NCBI GenBank assembly: GCA_029721435.1
Contig: CM056573.1
Coordinates: 73,164,001-73,228,000, forward strand
DNA length: 64,000 nucleotides
Reading direction: 5' to 3'
Origin: Gymnothorax reevesii
Taxonomy: Eukaryota; Chordata; Actinopteri; Anguilliformes; Muraenidae
In this document: piece by piece, positions 10,805-21,400 of the stretch
Layout: the number at the start of each line of letters is the position of its first letter
Numbering within the stretch: the stretch's first letter is position 1
Translations under genes and position numbers: made by a program
The notes under the pieces: model-generated
Seen by the model: the letters and a program-made list of their open reading frames with translations, nothing else
Told to the model about the DNA's origin: nothing
Database searches by the model: none

Positions 10805-11625
10805 GAAGCATGTAGATCCTTCTACTTTGGTAACCCAATTTAATTACATTACTAACCAGTAATCTGCATATATCTCAAGGGATACAGACAGACTTTTTTT
10901 TTTTTTTGCGCTTGCATGTTCAAGGTTGATTTTTTTGTGGGTAAGTTAGACTCCCATAAGCGGTTGAACTTCAGTTAAAATTCGTTAAACACGGCGAGTA
11001 AATTGTTGGCAGAAAAGCAAAGATAAGCATTGTGAAGCAAACATTCTGTTCGGAAACAATACGCCAAAATTTACCCTTTTTTAAACAGTGTCTTCCAGAA
11101 ATTTACATTATCTAGTTGCTTTTTTATTTCCCAAATAACATTTTAGGCTCCTTTGCTTGCGAACTTTCTAGCTATTTTTTGCTGGCCTATAATACAGAAA
11201 ATAGCTTTCTGCTACACCCATTGCACTTTACGCTTGTCGATTGCTGAAGGCACTTGTAGGTTTTTTTTTGTTGCTTAACTTCCAGGACACAGAACACCCA
11301 AGAAGATCGGTCTCCCGGGTGATCGCTAAAAATCAGCCTTACAAGCCGTAATACGGCTTTAGGCTATTGCAGGGATAGGACGGTTCATACTGCCCAGATT
11401 TAGCTCCACTTTCATTCGCGATACTCTTAATCCTGTAACTTTTCACAGGGAGGTGCTATCCCACATTATTTTGAAGGACGACGAAGTCAAAACTCAAAGC
11501 CGTTCGTGGAGTTTTCAACTGTCCGATCTCTCCTCAAAGCACCAATTTGCTTCAGTTCTGAACCTGTCGCAGATACCCCGCCTCAGTTGCCGTAAGTGAT
11601 ATGAATTTTTAAAATACCCTATCAC
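10805..11625. other. Unassigned intergenic DNA
   Basis: No gene recognised. The end merges into a fragment (11626-11660) of the dispersed repeat whose fuller copies lie at 21190-21400, 28640-28850 and 29727-29932. Confidence 0.4.
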
Positions 11626-11660
11626 AGGGCCGGCCTCAGAACTGGATGGGAGCACAGATA

Positions 11661-13232
11661 CAACGGTGAAAATAAGTACATAACACGTCAACATTTTTCT
11701 CAGTAAATTTATTTGTAATGGGGCTATTGACAAAATTTTCACCAGATGTTGTGAACAACCCAAGCAATCCACAAATAAAAATGAATCAAAACAAATAAGT
11801 ACATAAATTGAGTTATGTGTAATAAAGTGGAATGACACAGGGAAAAGTATTGAAAACGCTTACTGAAATTAATTTAATACCGAGTAGAAAAGCTTTTATT
11901 GGTAATGGCAGCTTCAAGACGGCTCTTGTATGGAGAAATTAGTTGCATGCATTGCTCAGGTGTGTTTTTGGTCCAGTCTTCCACACAAACGGTCTTCAAA
12001 TCTTGAAGGTTCCAGGGGCCTCTTCTATGAACTCTGATCTTCAGTTCTTTCCATAGATTGACAAGTGGGGTTGATTGACTGGGCCATTCTTGCAGCTTTA
12101 TTTTCTTTCTCTGATACCAATTGAGAGTTTCCTTGGGTGTGTGTTGGGGATCATTGTCTTGCAGCAATGTCCACCCTCCTTTCATCTTCAGCATCTTGGT
12201 AGATGGCGGCAGTTTCTTATGAAGAATGTCTCGGTACATTTCTCCATTCATCCTTCCTTCAATTTTATGAAGTCTGCCATTACCATATACAGAAATACAG
12301 CCCCACACCATGATGTTCCCACCTCCAAACTTCACCGTTGGTATGGTGTTTGAGGGTGATGTGCAGTACCGTTTGTCCTCCAAACATGTGCTGTGACATC
12401 CAAAGAGTTCAATTTTGGTCTCATTAGACTATATTCTCCCAGTATTTTATAGGCTTAATTATTCAAACTTTAAACAAGCTTCAACATGCTTTTTCTTCAG
12501 CAATAGAGTCTTGCGCAGTGTGCGTGCATTGAGGCCATGGCAGTTGAGTGCATTACTTATTGTTTTCTTTGAAACAACCGTACCTGCTAATTCCATGCCT
12601 GTCTCAAGCTCTCTGCGAGTAGTCCCTGGCTCTTGGACAACTCTTCTCATTATTCTTTTGACTCCACTGTCAGAAATCTTGCAAGGAGCACCTGGTCGTG
12701 GCCAGTTTATGGTGAAATGATGTTTTTCCACTTGCGGATTATGGCCCCAACAATGCTCACTGAAACATTGAGGTGTAGAAATATATCTGTAACCAATGCC
12801 ATCAGTATATGTTGCAACAATAAGGTTGTGAAGGTCTTGAGAGAGGTCTTTGCTTTAACCCATCATGAGATGCTTCTTGTGTGACACCTTGGAAATGGGA
12901 AACCTTTTTATAGGCCATAAATTAGGATTAAACCAGCTGATATTAATTTGCACTGATTGGAGGCAGGATTGCTTTCTAAATACGGACAGATTTCAGCTGG
13001 TTTCTTGGCTTTCCATGCCTTCTTGCACTGCCTTTTCTTGTGTGTTCAATGCTTATTCCCAGGGTCATTCCACTTTATTACACATAACTTAATTTATGGA
13101 CTTTTTTTGTATGTGTGGATTACTTGGGTTGTTATCGACATCTGGCAAAAATTTCGGCAATAGCACCATTAGAAATATATTTACTGAGTCTGAGAAAAAT
13201 GTTGACGCGTTCAATGTTTATTTTCCCCGCTT
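11661..13232 (-). mobile_element. Degenerate Tc1-like transposon with long terminal inverted repeats
   Basis: Sequences 11668-11855 and 13050-13225 are inverted copies (shared landmarks CGTCAACATTTTTCTCA and TTATGTGTAATAAAGTGG). A TA dinucleotide lies at each outer edge, though the edges are slightly uncertain. A transposase pseudogene on the minus strand lies between them. Long inverted repeats with TA duplications are typical of fish Tc1 elements. Confidence 0.8.
11874..12863 (-). pseudogene. Tc1-family transposase, inactivated
   Basis: A single reading frame of about 330 codons starting at the ATG ending at 12863 and interrupted by several in-frame stops (one at codon 3, others between the two halves). 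The N-terminal half has the helix-turn-helix region, including the linker GPRP-like NWPRPGAP. The C-terminal half has NIMVWGCIS, then LQDNDPQHT with the second catalytic Asp. The family motif around the third catalytic acidic residue is shortened to LVNLWKEL, so the catalytic Glu is missing. It would have cut and pasted its own element in the nucleus; here it is dead. Confidence 0.85.
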
Positions 13233-13315
13233 TATAATTGGATTCCATGCTACTAGTGGTGAAATCTACCGCAACGCACGTGAAACTGAAAAAAAACTTC
13301 CATGCACAAGGACTC

Positions 13316-13459
13316 CAATTCCGCACGAGAATCTCTTAAATACGCGTTGATTGAATAATTGATCCGCATTCCAGTGAAATATCGCCTTTCACTCTCAGTA
13401 CAGTGTTGGTTGATTAAAACGTGGGACTGGGCAATTAAATATAATTTTGTTTGCCAAAT
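13316..13459. repeat. Dispersed repeat family, left part (interrupted)
   Basis: Similar to the reverse complement of about 30060-30180 and to 43126-43262 (landmarks CGCGTTGATTGAATAAT and CGCCTTTCACTCTC). Its continuation is found at 15068-15165, after the inserted Tc1-like element. Confidence 0.7.
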
Positions 13460-13461
13460 TA

Positions 13462-15065
13462 CAAAACCCAAAACCAGTGAAGTTGGCACGTTTTGTAAAT
13501 CATAAATAAGAACAGAATACAATGATTTGCAAATCCTTTTCAACCTATATTCAATTGAATACACTGCAAAGACAAGTTGCTTAATGTTCGAACAGGTAAA
13601 CTTTGTAATTTTTTGCTAATATTAGCTCATTTGGAATTTGATGCCTGCAACATGTTTCAAAAAAGCTGGCACAAGTGGCAAAAAAGACTGAGAGTTGGGG
13701 AATGCTCATCAAACACTTATTTGGAACATCCCACAGGTGAACGGGCTAATTGGGAACAGATGGGTGCCATGATTGGGTATAAAAGCAGCTTCCCTGAAAT
13801 GCTCAGTCATTCACAAACAAGGATGGGGTGAGGGTCACCACTTTGTGAACAAATGCATGAGCTGATTGTCAAACAGTTTAAAAACAACGTTCCTCAACGA
13901 GCTATTGCAAGAAATTTAGGGATTTCATCATCTACGGTCCGTAATATCGTCAAAAGGTTCAGAGAATCTGAAGAAATCACTGCACGTAAGCGACAAGGCC
14001 GAAAACCAACGTTGAATGCCCGTGACCTTCAATCCCTCAGGCGGTACTGCATCAAAAACCGACATCAGTGTGTAAAGTACATCACCACATGAGTTCAGGA
14101 ACACTTCAGAAAACCACTGTCAGTAACTACAGTTCGTCGCTACATCTGCAAGTGCAAGTTAAAACTCTACAATGCAAAGCAAAAGCCATTTATCAACAGC
14201 ACCCAGAAACGCCACCGGCTTCGCTGGGCCCAAGCTCATCTAAGATGGACTGATGCAAAGTGGAAAAGTGTTCTGTGGTCTGACGAGTCCACATTTCAAA
14301 TTGTTTTTGGAAACTGTGGACATCGTGTCCTCCGGACCAAAGAGGAAAAGAACCATCCGGACTGTTATAGGCGCAAAGTTCAAAAGCCAGCATCTGTGAT
14401 GGTATGGGGGTGTATTAGTGCCCAAGGCATGGGCAGCTTACACATATGTGAAGGCACCATTAATGCTGAAAGGTACATACAGGTTTTGGAGCAACATATG
14501 TTGCCATCCAAGCAACGTCTTTTTCATGGACGCCCCTGCTTATTTCAGCAAGACAATGCCAAGCCACATTCTGCACGTGTTACAACAGCATGGCTCCGTA
14601 GTAAAAGAGTGCGGGTACTAGACTGGCCTGCCTGTAGTCCAGACCTGTCTCCCATTGAAAATGTGTGGCGTATTGTGAAGCGCAAAATACGACAACGGAG
14701 ACCCCGGACTGTTGAACAACTAAAGCTGTACATCAAGCAAGAATGGGAAAGAGTTCCACCTGAAAAGCTTCAAAAATTGGTCTCCTCAGTTCCCAAACGT
14801 TTACTGAGTGTTGTTAAAAGGAAAGGCGATGTAACACAGTGGCAAAAAGGCCCCTGTCCCAACTTTTTTGCAATGTGTTGCTGCCTTTAAATTCTTAGTT
14901 AATGATTATTTGCGAAAAAAATAAAGTTTCTCAGTTTGAACATTTAACATCTTGTCTTTGCAGTGTATTCAATTGAATATAAGTTGAAAATGATTTGCAA
15001 ATCATTGTATTCTGTTTTTATCTACGATTTACATAACGTGCCAACTTCACTGGTTTTGGGTTTTG
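13462..15065 (+). mobile_element. Tc1-like transposon, nearly intact
   Basis: Terminal inverted repeats of roughly 140 bp (13462-13600 and 14930-15065) begin CAAAACCCAAAACCAGTG and are flanked by TA at 13460-13461 and 15066-15067. The host repeat continues on both sides. A related copy of that repeat at 30050-30051 shows the same target without insertion, which confirms the borders. It encodes one transposase with a single stop codon. Confidence 0.9.
13853..14890 (+). pseudogene. Tc1-family DD34E transposase with one TGA codon
   Basis: One continuous frame of 345 codons broken only by TGA at 14090-14092, at a position where related elements commonly have Trp. The N-terminal helix-turn-helix (RAIARNLGISSSTVRNIVKR) and the linker GRKPTL bind the inverted repeats. 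Catalytic residues are visible: Asp in LWSDEST, Asp in QQDNAKPHS and Glu in SPIENVW, the last two separated by 34 residues. MVWGCIS is the conserved family block. Length is normal for Tc1 transposases. It is probably a recently dead copy. A read-through product is possible but unsupported. Confidence 0.88.
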
Positions 15066-15067
15066 TA

Positions 15068-15165
15068 AAATTTTTCGTCATCATTGGTGTGAGATTGCTG
15101 ACTGCAGCATGAGAACTTGAAATGCCACGAAAAAGCTTGAAACTTTACGGATATGCAATTTTGAA
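15068..15165. repeat. Dispersed repeat family, right part
   Basis: Continues the repeat interrupted at 13459. It matches the reverse complement of about 29940-30048 (landmarks GCATGAGAAC, GCCACGAAAAAGC, TATGCAATTTTGAATA). Confidence 0.7.
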
Positions 15166-15545
15166 TAGGTGAGACCGGGGTAACCTCATAATGATTTTAT
15201 TCGGCTCCATAACTCTTTGTTGCTAAAACTTTACACGGTATACATGTAGCGCAGAATGTCGGACACAAAACTTGTATTGATACAATCTCAATATAGCACA
15301 TTTACGTCACACTACTCAATTTTCGATATATCATAAACATGCCGAAAATCATTTTAGTTGGTAATCAGCTGAAAGTAGTCGTAGTATTAGCAGTAATAGT
15401 TGTTGTTATTGTTGATGTTGATGATAATCATTATTATTATTATTATTATTGTTGTTGTTATTGTTATTATTATCTTGTGCATGGTTAACATTTTTATATT
15501 AGTTTATTCACACGGTTATGTTCCCAGGCTGTTGTGCCGTTATAA
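15166..15545. other. Intergenic DNA with (ATT)n(GTT)n microsatellite
   Basis: Unassigned sequence; 15424-15475 holds a compound ATT/GTT microsatellite. GGGGTAAC near 15177 resembles the mariner-like terminus seen at 1687, but no element could be delimited. Confidence 0.4.
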
Positions 15546-15578
15546 CACCAGTGTTCCAATTTCAGTTTACCCCCCCAC

Positions 15579-16059
15579 TGTTACGCCTGGGTATGTGGAC
15601 TCAGTAGGCAGGGACTGAGGCAGAGGCAGATGACTGATTACAGAGAGTTTATTGCAGTTGTCTGGACAGAGACACTGAAGAGGTTTGAAGGAGCAGGGCT
15701 GGCAGGTGAGTGGTTCCGAAGAGGAGGAAGCTGGCTGGAGTCAGGGCGGTGAGTGAAACTGGTAATCCTGGACAGGGGAAATGAAAGGATCAGGAACTGA
15801 CAAAAATGGCAAATGAGCAACAAAACAGGAAAGCTGAATAAATGCACAGAAAGCTGGAGCAGAAACTAACTGGGTAGCTAAGTCTATAATCCAGCGCTGA
15901 CTGGCTGTGGACCAGGAGCTTAAGTAGGCAGGGGCTGATGATCTGATGAGTGGCAGCTGTGTAGCTGAGGCCCTAACTCCAGCACAGCAGCTCCTCATAG
16001 CCAATCAGTAAACTCACAACACCCAGACAGAGAAGGACTTGGAAGCAGAGGGCATGACA
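15579..16059 (-). repeat. 3' LTR of the Gypsy element
   Basis: 481 bp, starting TGTCATGCCC and ending GGCGTAACA in element sense. It is identical by eye to the other LTR apart from two bases next to the TG/CA terminus (15583-15584 versus 20421-20422), which points to a recent insertion. Confidence 0.95.
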
Positions 16060-16070
16060 GTACCCCCTCC

Positions 16071-19000
16071 TCAACGGGCGCCCCCTGGCGCCCCACGGAA
16101 CCGGTCAGGGTGGAGAAGATGGAAATCCCTGATGAGTGACGGGTCCAAGATGTCCCGCCCGGGGACCCAACAGCGCTCCTCAGGGCCATAGCCTTCCCAG
16201 TCCATGAGGTAGTGGAAGCCCCGTCCCCGGCGGCGAACGTCCAGGATGCGCCGCACCGTATAGGCGGGACCACCATCCACCAGCCGGGGAGGTGGAGGGG
16301 GAGCCCCAAGAGGAGCGAGAGAACAGGAACGAACAGGTTTCAACTGGGACACATGAAACGTGGGATGAAGCCTACGAAACGAGGCTGGGAGTTTCAACCG
16401 GACTGCACAGGGATTGATAACAGCCTCAATTTCAAACGGACCAACATAACGGGGAGCAAGCTTCCTGGACTCCACTTGGAGGGGCAAGTCCTTGGAGAGG
16501 AGCCATACCCTCTGCCCTGGGGCATAACAGGGAGCTGGAGCACGGTGGCGGTTAGCTTGGACCTGGGTCTTGGATGAAGCACGGAGTAGAGCAGCACGGG
16601 CACGCCTCCAAGTGCCACGGCAGCGGCGCATATGGGCTTGGACAGAAGGGACCGCAATCTCCTCCTCCTGATCTGGGAAAAGAGGGGGTTCATAGCCAAG
16701 GGAACAGAGGAATGGAGACATACCATAGGAGGCGTTAGGGAGCGTGTTATGGGCATACTCCACCCAGGGCAGTCGAGTACTCCAGGACAATGGCTCTGCC
16801 GTGGTAATGCAGCGGAGAGCAGCCTCCATCTCTTGATTGACTCGCTCCGTCTGGCCATTGGACGGCGAATGGTACCCAGAGAACAAGCTGGTAGTCGCTC
16901 CAATAGCTTTACAGAATGCTTTCCATACCTGGGAGGTAAACTGTGGGCCCCTGTCGGAGACAATATCTGAAGGCAAGCCATGGATCCGGACAACATGCTG
17001 CACCAACAATTCAGCAGTCTCATGTGCAGAGGGGAGTTTGGGCAAGGGAATGAAATGTGCAGCTTTAGAGAAACGATCAATGATGTTGAGAATGACAGTA
17101 TTACCTCCGGATGGGGGAAGACCAGTCACAAAGTCCAGGGCGATGTGGGACCATGGCCGACCGGGAATGGGCAGAGGATGGAGCAGACCTGAACTGGGCT
17201 TAGTTGTAGTCTTGTTTCGGGCACAGATGGAGCAGGATGCCACAAAAGACCGGGTGTCTTTTTCCATGGTAGGCCACCAGAAGCGCCGTTTGAGGAACGA
17301 GACTGTACGATGGGACCCTGGGTGACAGGTAAGGTGGGAGGAGTGGGCTCACTGCAGGACCTGAGAACGGACAGAGTCTGGGACAAAGAGACAATTTGGA
17401 GGTCCATTACCTGGGCCAGGCTGTGTGGACTGGGCCTGACGGACCTTAGCTACTATCTCCCAGGTAACAACAGCAATAACACGAGAAGGAGGCACAATGA
17501 ATTCTGGTTCAGCAGGAGCCTCCTCTGCCAAAAATTGGTGGGACAGGGCATCTGGCTTCACATTCCTGGAACCTGGACGGTAAGTAATGGAGAAATTGAA
17601 CCTCCCCAAGAAAAGGGCCCACCTCGCTTGACGAGCATTCAATCGCTTGGCTGTCTGGATGTATGAGAGGTTCTTGTGGTCAGTCCACACTATGAAAGGA
17701 TGCTCTGCTCCCTCCAGCCAGTGTCGCCATTCCTCCAAGGCCAACACCACTGCCAGCAGTTCTCGGTTCCCAACATCATAGTTTCTCTCTGGAGGATCAA
17801 GTTTATAGGAGAAAAAAGCACAAGGATGCAACTTGTTATCTTTAGGTGAGCGTTGGGACAGGACAGCACCTACCCCAGTGTCGGACGCATCCACCTCCAC
17901 AATGAACTGCAGTGACCGGTCAGGATGGATCAGGATGGGAGTAGAGATGAATTGGCGCTTCAGCTCTGAGAAGGCCGTCTCAGCCTCCGGAGTCCAGCGG
18001 AACGGAACAGATGGAGAGGTGAGTGCAGTTAAAGGGGCAGCTATACTACTGTAATTCTTCACAAACCTTCGATAAAAGTTGGCGAAGCCATTGAAGCGCT
18101 GCAGCTGTTCGCGGTTGGTAGGAGTTGGCCAGTTAGCGACAGCTGAGACCTTAGCTGGATCCATTTTGAGCTCCCCTTGAGAGACAACAAAACCAAGAAA
18201 GGTGGTAGATGTGGTATGAAACTCGCATTTTTCGGCTTTGACAAACAGTCTGTTTTCCATGAGGCGCTGCAGTACTGTGCGGACATGCTCCTGGTGTTCT
18301 TGGAGAGAGCGAGAGTAAATCAAGATGTCATCCAAATAAACGAATACAAACTGGCCAAGCAAGTCACGGAGCACATCATTAACTCAGGCCTGGAAGACTG
18401 CAGGAGCGTTGGACAGACCAAAAGGCATGACTAGATACTCAAAGTGACCTAACGAAGTGTTAAAAGCAGTCTTCCATTCATCACCCTTCCTTATGTGCAC
18501 CAAATGGTAGGCGTTGCGGAGGTCCAGGGTGGTGAAGATGGTGGCTCCTTGGAGAGGGATAAAGGCAGAGTCAATGAGAGGCAGAGGATACTTGTTCTTG
18601 ACTGTGATGTTATTCAGCCCTCTGAAGTCAATACAAGGTCTCAATGTGCCATCTTTCTTCCCCACAAAGAAAAATCCAGCACCTACCGGAGAGGATGATG
18701 GACGGATGAGGCCGGCTGCTAGGGACTCCTGTATATACTTCTCCATGGCTTGCTGCTCGGGACAGGAGAGTTTATACAATTTGCTACTGGGAAGTGGAGC
18801 CCCTGGCAGGAGCTCAATAGCACAGTCATAAGGCCGGTGGGGGGGGAGAGAAAGAGCCTGTTTTTTGCTAAAGACTGGGGCTAGGTCATGATAAACTTCT
18901 GGAACAGAAGACAGATCCACGGATTCTGCTGCAGGGGGAGAATCAGATGTGGAGGTTAGAGCCGAGACGAGACAGTGTGAATGACAGTAAGAGCTCCAAG

Positions 19001-19432
19001 AACGGACTTCTCCTGTGGTCCAATCCAAATGAGGGTTATGGAGCTTTAACCAGGGAAACCCCAGGACCAGAGGAACATGAGGGGAGTCAATAATTAGGAA
19101 ACTGATTACCTCCTGGTGATTTCCAGATAGATGCACTGGTACAGGAGTAGTCCTATGGTTGATCGTGGCCAGCCGCATACCATTGAGAGCTTTGTTTCCA
19201 ATGGGACCTCGAGGGGCTCCGTCGTAATGCCCAGCTGCTGGCAAACGGCACTGTCGAGGAGACTCTCATCAGCCCCAGAGTCGATTAGTGCCGTAACAGA
19301 GAAGGACTGCCCCCGCCACAAGAGGGCAACATTGAGTTGAGGTCGGTCTGGGGGAGAACGGCTGGCAACATGGCTCGACAGTATTTCTCCCGCTACTGAC
19401 GAGCCGACCCTTTTACTGGACGGATGGGGCAA
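16071..19432 (-). pseudogene. pol: Gypsy pol polyprotein, broken by one frame change and two TGA codons
   Basis: The frame lies at -1 relative to gag, the usual Gypsy arrangement. Domains in order: protease ([12 protein letters not shown]), reverse transcriptase (catalytic YLDD in [11 protein letters not shown]), RNase H ([26 protein letters not shown]), integrase (HHCC region ending CSIC, then [14 protein letters not shown] and GQTERVNQ carrying D, D and E), and a C-terminal chromodomain ([17 protein letters not shown]). The product would copy RNA into DNA and integrate it. Breaks: a frame change in or just after protease near 19190-19215, TGA at 18384-18386 just before the YLDD block, and TGA at 17349-17351 before the integrase zinc region. 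All other catalytic motifs look intact. Confidence 0.92.
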
Positions 19433-20400
19433 TGGGCGATGAAATGGCCAGCTTGACCACAGTACAGACAGGCTTGGGATTTGATTCGGCGGGCTCTCTC
19501 CTCGGTGGACAGATGGATGCCGTCAACTTGCATGGGCTCAGGCTCAGGACTACTCGGCATTTCTCGGGGAACCTCTTGAGGACTCAGCACATCTCGGCGG
19601 AGACTGTTGGATGTTCGCTGTTCAGAGCGAAACATGGGAGAAATCGTTGATTCGGCACGCCACAGGGACAGTTGATCACTCACTTTAATGGCACATTTTA
19701 TGGCCTCGTCCAAAGTTGTGAACTCTCCCCGGAGTGCCATCTCTCTTCCAATGTCACGGTTGAGCCCATTCTGGAAGGCGGTAATGAGTGCTGCCTCATT
19801 CCAGCCCGACTCCACTGCTAAACTTTGGAAGTGACTCACAAACTCCCGGACAGAGAGCCTTCCTTGGCGGATCTGTGAAAGCTGCAGACCGGCTTGCTGG
19901 CCCCGTATGGGATGATCGTACACACGCTTGAGCTCTGTAGCGAAGGCATCTGCAGACATAGCATGGGGGGAGCGCTGCTCGAAGAGGACATTGTAGAAGT
20001 TGAGCGGAGGACTCTCAAATAAGTTCACCAGGTAGGCCACCTTAGCTGCTTCACTGGCATAGCGGCTTGGTTGGGCATTGAATGCTAACTGGCACTGAGT
20101 GAGAAATTGACGACATGTGTTAGGATCTCCTGAGTATTTTGCTGGAGGCGGAATGTGCGGTTCGTGGCTGGTCGAGATGTTATCAGGACCTGGTGGGGCA
20201 GCTGGAGGAGCTTGTTGGGCAGCGGGGGGCTGAACAGCAGGGACAGGACCGGCGTCGAGCCGATTGGTGAGGGTAGCCAGTGCAGTGGAGACTTGAGCCA
20301 GTTGATCCGTGACTTGACGCAGGGCAGTGTCGAGACGTCCTAGCTGCATTCCCTGGAGGGCTACTGCCTTTTTGAGTGCCTCCTGCCCTGCAGAGTCCAT
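19393..20400 (-). CDS. gag: Gypsy Gag polyprotein
   Basis: 335 residues, open throughout. An N-terminal coiled-coil-like segment and proline-rich linker are followed by a capsid-like region (PPAKYSGDPNTCRQFLTQC, a block typical of sushi/RTL Gag) and a single C-terminal CCHC zinc knuckle with Cys311, Cys314, His319 and Cys324. It would form the particle that packages the RNA. The ATG lies only about 17 bp after the 5' LTR. The 3' end overlaps pol, with an A4G3 run (19408-19414) as a possible slippage site for -1 frameshifting. Related Gag genes were domesticated in mammals (PEG10/RTL), but here it is an ordinary element copy. Confidence 0.92.
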   Translation of the reverse strand: MDSAGQEALKKAVALQGMQLGRLDTALRQVTDQLAQVSTALATLTNRLDAGPVPAVQPPAAQQAPPAAPPGPDNISTSHEPHIPPPAKYSGDPNTCRQFLTQCQLAFNAQPSRYASEAAKVAYLVNLFESPPLNFYNVLFEQRSPHAMSADAFATELKRVYDHPIRGQQAGLQLSQIRQGRLSVREFVSHFQSLAVESGWNEAALITAFQNGLNRDIGREMALRGEFTTLDEAIKCAIKVSDQLSLWRAESTISPMFRSEQRTSNSLRRDVLSPQEVPREMPSSPEPEPMQVDGIHLSTEERARRIKSQACLYCGQAGHFIAHCPIRPVKGSARQ

Positions 20401-20404
20401 AGTG

Positions 20405-20415
20405 GCTGGATTATA
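20405..20415 (-). promoter_or_regulatory. Self-priming primer-binding site of the Gypsy element
   Basis: The 11 bases TATAATCCAGC (element sense), one base after the 5' LTR end, are exactly complementary to GCTGGATTATA inside the LTR (20723-20733 and 15885-15895). In Tf1, and by proposal in sushi elements, the first 11 bases of the RNA fold onto the primer-binding site to prime synthesis without tRNA. This predicts that the RNA starts at 20733. A TACTTAAG box lies about 30 bp upstream of that point and an AATAAA lies downstream in the LTR. Confidence 0.75.
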
Positions 20416-20416
20416 C

Positions 20417-20897
20417 TGTTCTGCCTGGGTATGTGGACTCAGTAGGCAGGGACTGAGGCAGAGGCAGATGACTGATTACAGAGAGTTTATTGCAGTTGTC
20501 TGGACAGAGACACTGAAGAGGTTTGAAGGAGCAGGGCTGGCAGGTGAGTGGTTCCGAAGAGGAGGAAGCTGGCTGGAGTCAGGGCGGTGAGTGAAACTGG
20601 TAATCCTGGACAGGGGAAATGAAAGGATCAGGAACTGACAAAAATGGCAAATGAGCAACAAAACAGGAAAGCTGAATAAATGCACAGAAAGCTGGAGCAG
20701 AAACTAACTGGGTAGCTAAGTCTATAATCCAGCGCTGACTGGCTGTGGACCAGGAGCTTAAGTAGGCAGGGGCTGATGATCTGATGAGTGGCAGCTGTGT
20801 AGCTGAGGCCCTAACTCCAGCACAGCAGCTCCTCATAGCCAATCAGTAAACTCACAACACCCAGACAGAGAAGGACTTGGAAGCAGAGGGCATGACA
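20417..20897 (-). repeat. 5' LTR of the Gypsy element
   Basis: 481 bp. In element sense it holds a TATA-like TACTTAAG, the predicted RNA start at 20733, and an AATAAA poly(A) signal near 20485-20492. TG...CA termini are conserved. Confidence 0.95.
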
Positions 20898-20902
20898 CCC
20901 AA

Positions 20903-21100
20903 TCAGCATACCCCCGGGTAATCTGAAGTTAACTTCAAATTACCCCCAGTGCGTCAAAGTTGGGTTAGGGGTTAGCGTTAGGGTTAGGGTTATAGATTGA
21001 AGGAGATAGAGGGGGGAACTGTGGAGGGGGGGTAATTTGAAGTTAACTTCAGATTACCGGGGGGGTAATTTGAATTGGGGGGTAATCTGAAACTGTTACA
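20903..21100. repeat. Foldback element GGTAATCTGAAGTTAACTTC with telomere-like repeats
   Basis: Two inverted blocks (about 20919-20948 and 21031-21058) each contain the palindrome GAAGTTAACTTC next to C- or G-runs. Between them lies GTTAGGGGTTAGCGTTAGGG-type sequence with three telomere-like units (20964-20992). The outer end (21060-21105) resembles the reverse complement of 15546-15577, so the Gypsy element inserted into this repeat near its left end. Confidence 0.6.
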
Positions 21101-21189
21101 CCGATTTTATGTCATCCATCTGTCTTTGGGTTCAAATTTGTGCCAGTCATACAGCTCACCCAACTTTGTGAGGATCAGGAACTGAGTGT

Positions 21190-21400
21190 TCCTTGTAGGG
21201 CTCCCCTAACGTCAATTTAAATGCACCAAATTAGGCATCCAAATGAATGATTGCCATCTTACCTTATCAGGGAGAACTAGCAACGCCTGATAGTGTGGAG
21301 TGTTCTTGGAATTAATCTATTATTAATTGTGAAAATGATTGAGAACAAGTCATGACTAATAATTGTTTTAAAGGGATGGATCTGTGCCCCTCAATTTCTA
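21190..21400 (-). repeat. Dispersed repeat copy
   Basis: Reverse complement of a sequence similar to 28640-28850 and 29727-29932 (landmarks CACCAAATTAGGCATCCAAA, GGAGAACTAGCAACGCC, CTGTGCCCCTCAATTTC). No coding capacity; family not identified. Confidence 0.65.

Larger units (their letters stand above)
15579..20897 (-). mobile_element. Ty3/Gypsy chromovirus (sushi/Tf1-like LTR retrotransposon)
   Basis: A full-length element on the minus strand, 5319 bp, with two 481-bp LTRs, gag, and pol in the order protease, reverse transcriptase, RNase H, integrase, chromodomain. A purine-rich tract (GAGGAGGGGGTAC in element sense) abuts the 3' LTR at 16060-16072. The primer-binding site is complementary to an internal LTR segment, as in self-priming Tf1/sushi elements. 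Flanking 5-bp sequences CCCAC (15574-15578) and CCCAA (20898-20902) are a likely target duplication with one mismatch. It sits inside an older foldback element. No envelope gene is present. Confidence 0.95.

Noticed and set aside
15638..16004. Open frames inside the LTRs (and identical ones at 20476-20842)
   Set aside because: They are part of the LTR sequence and are antisense or non-coding relative to the element; no domain.
16212..19650. Many + strand open frames across the Gypsy element
   Set aside because: They are shadows of the minus-strand gag and pol frames.
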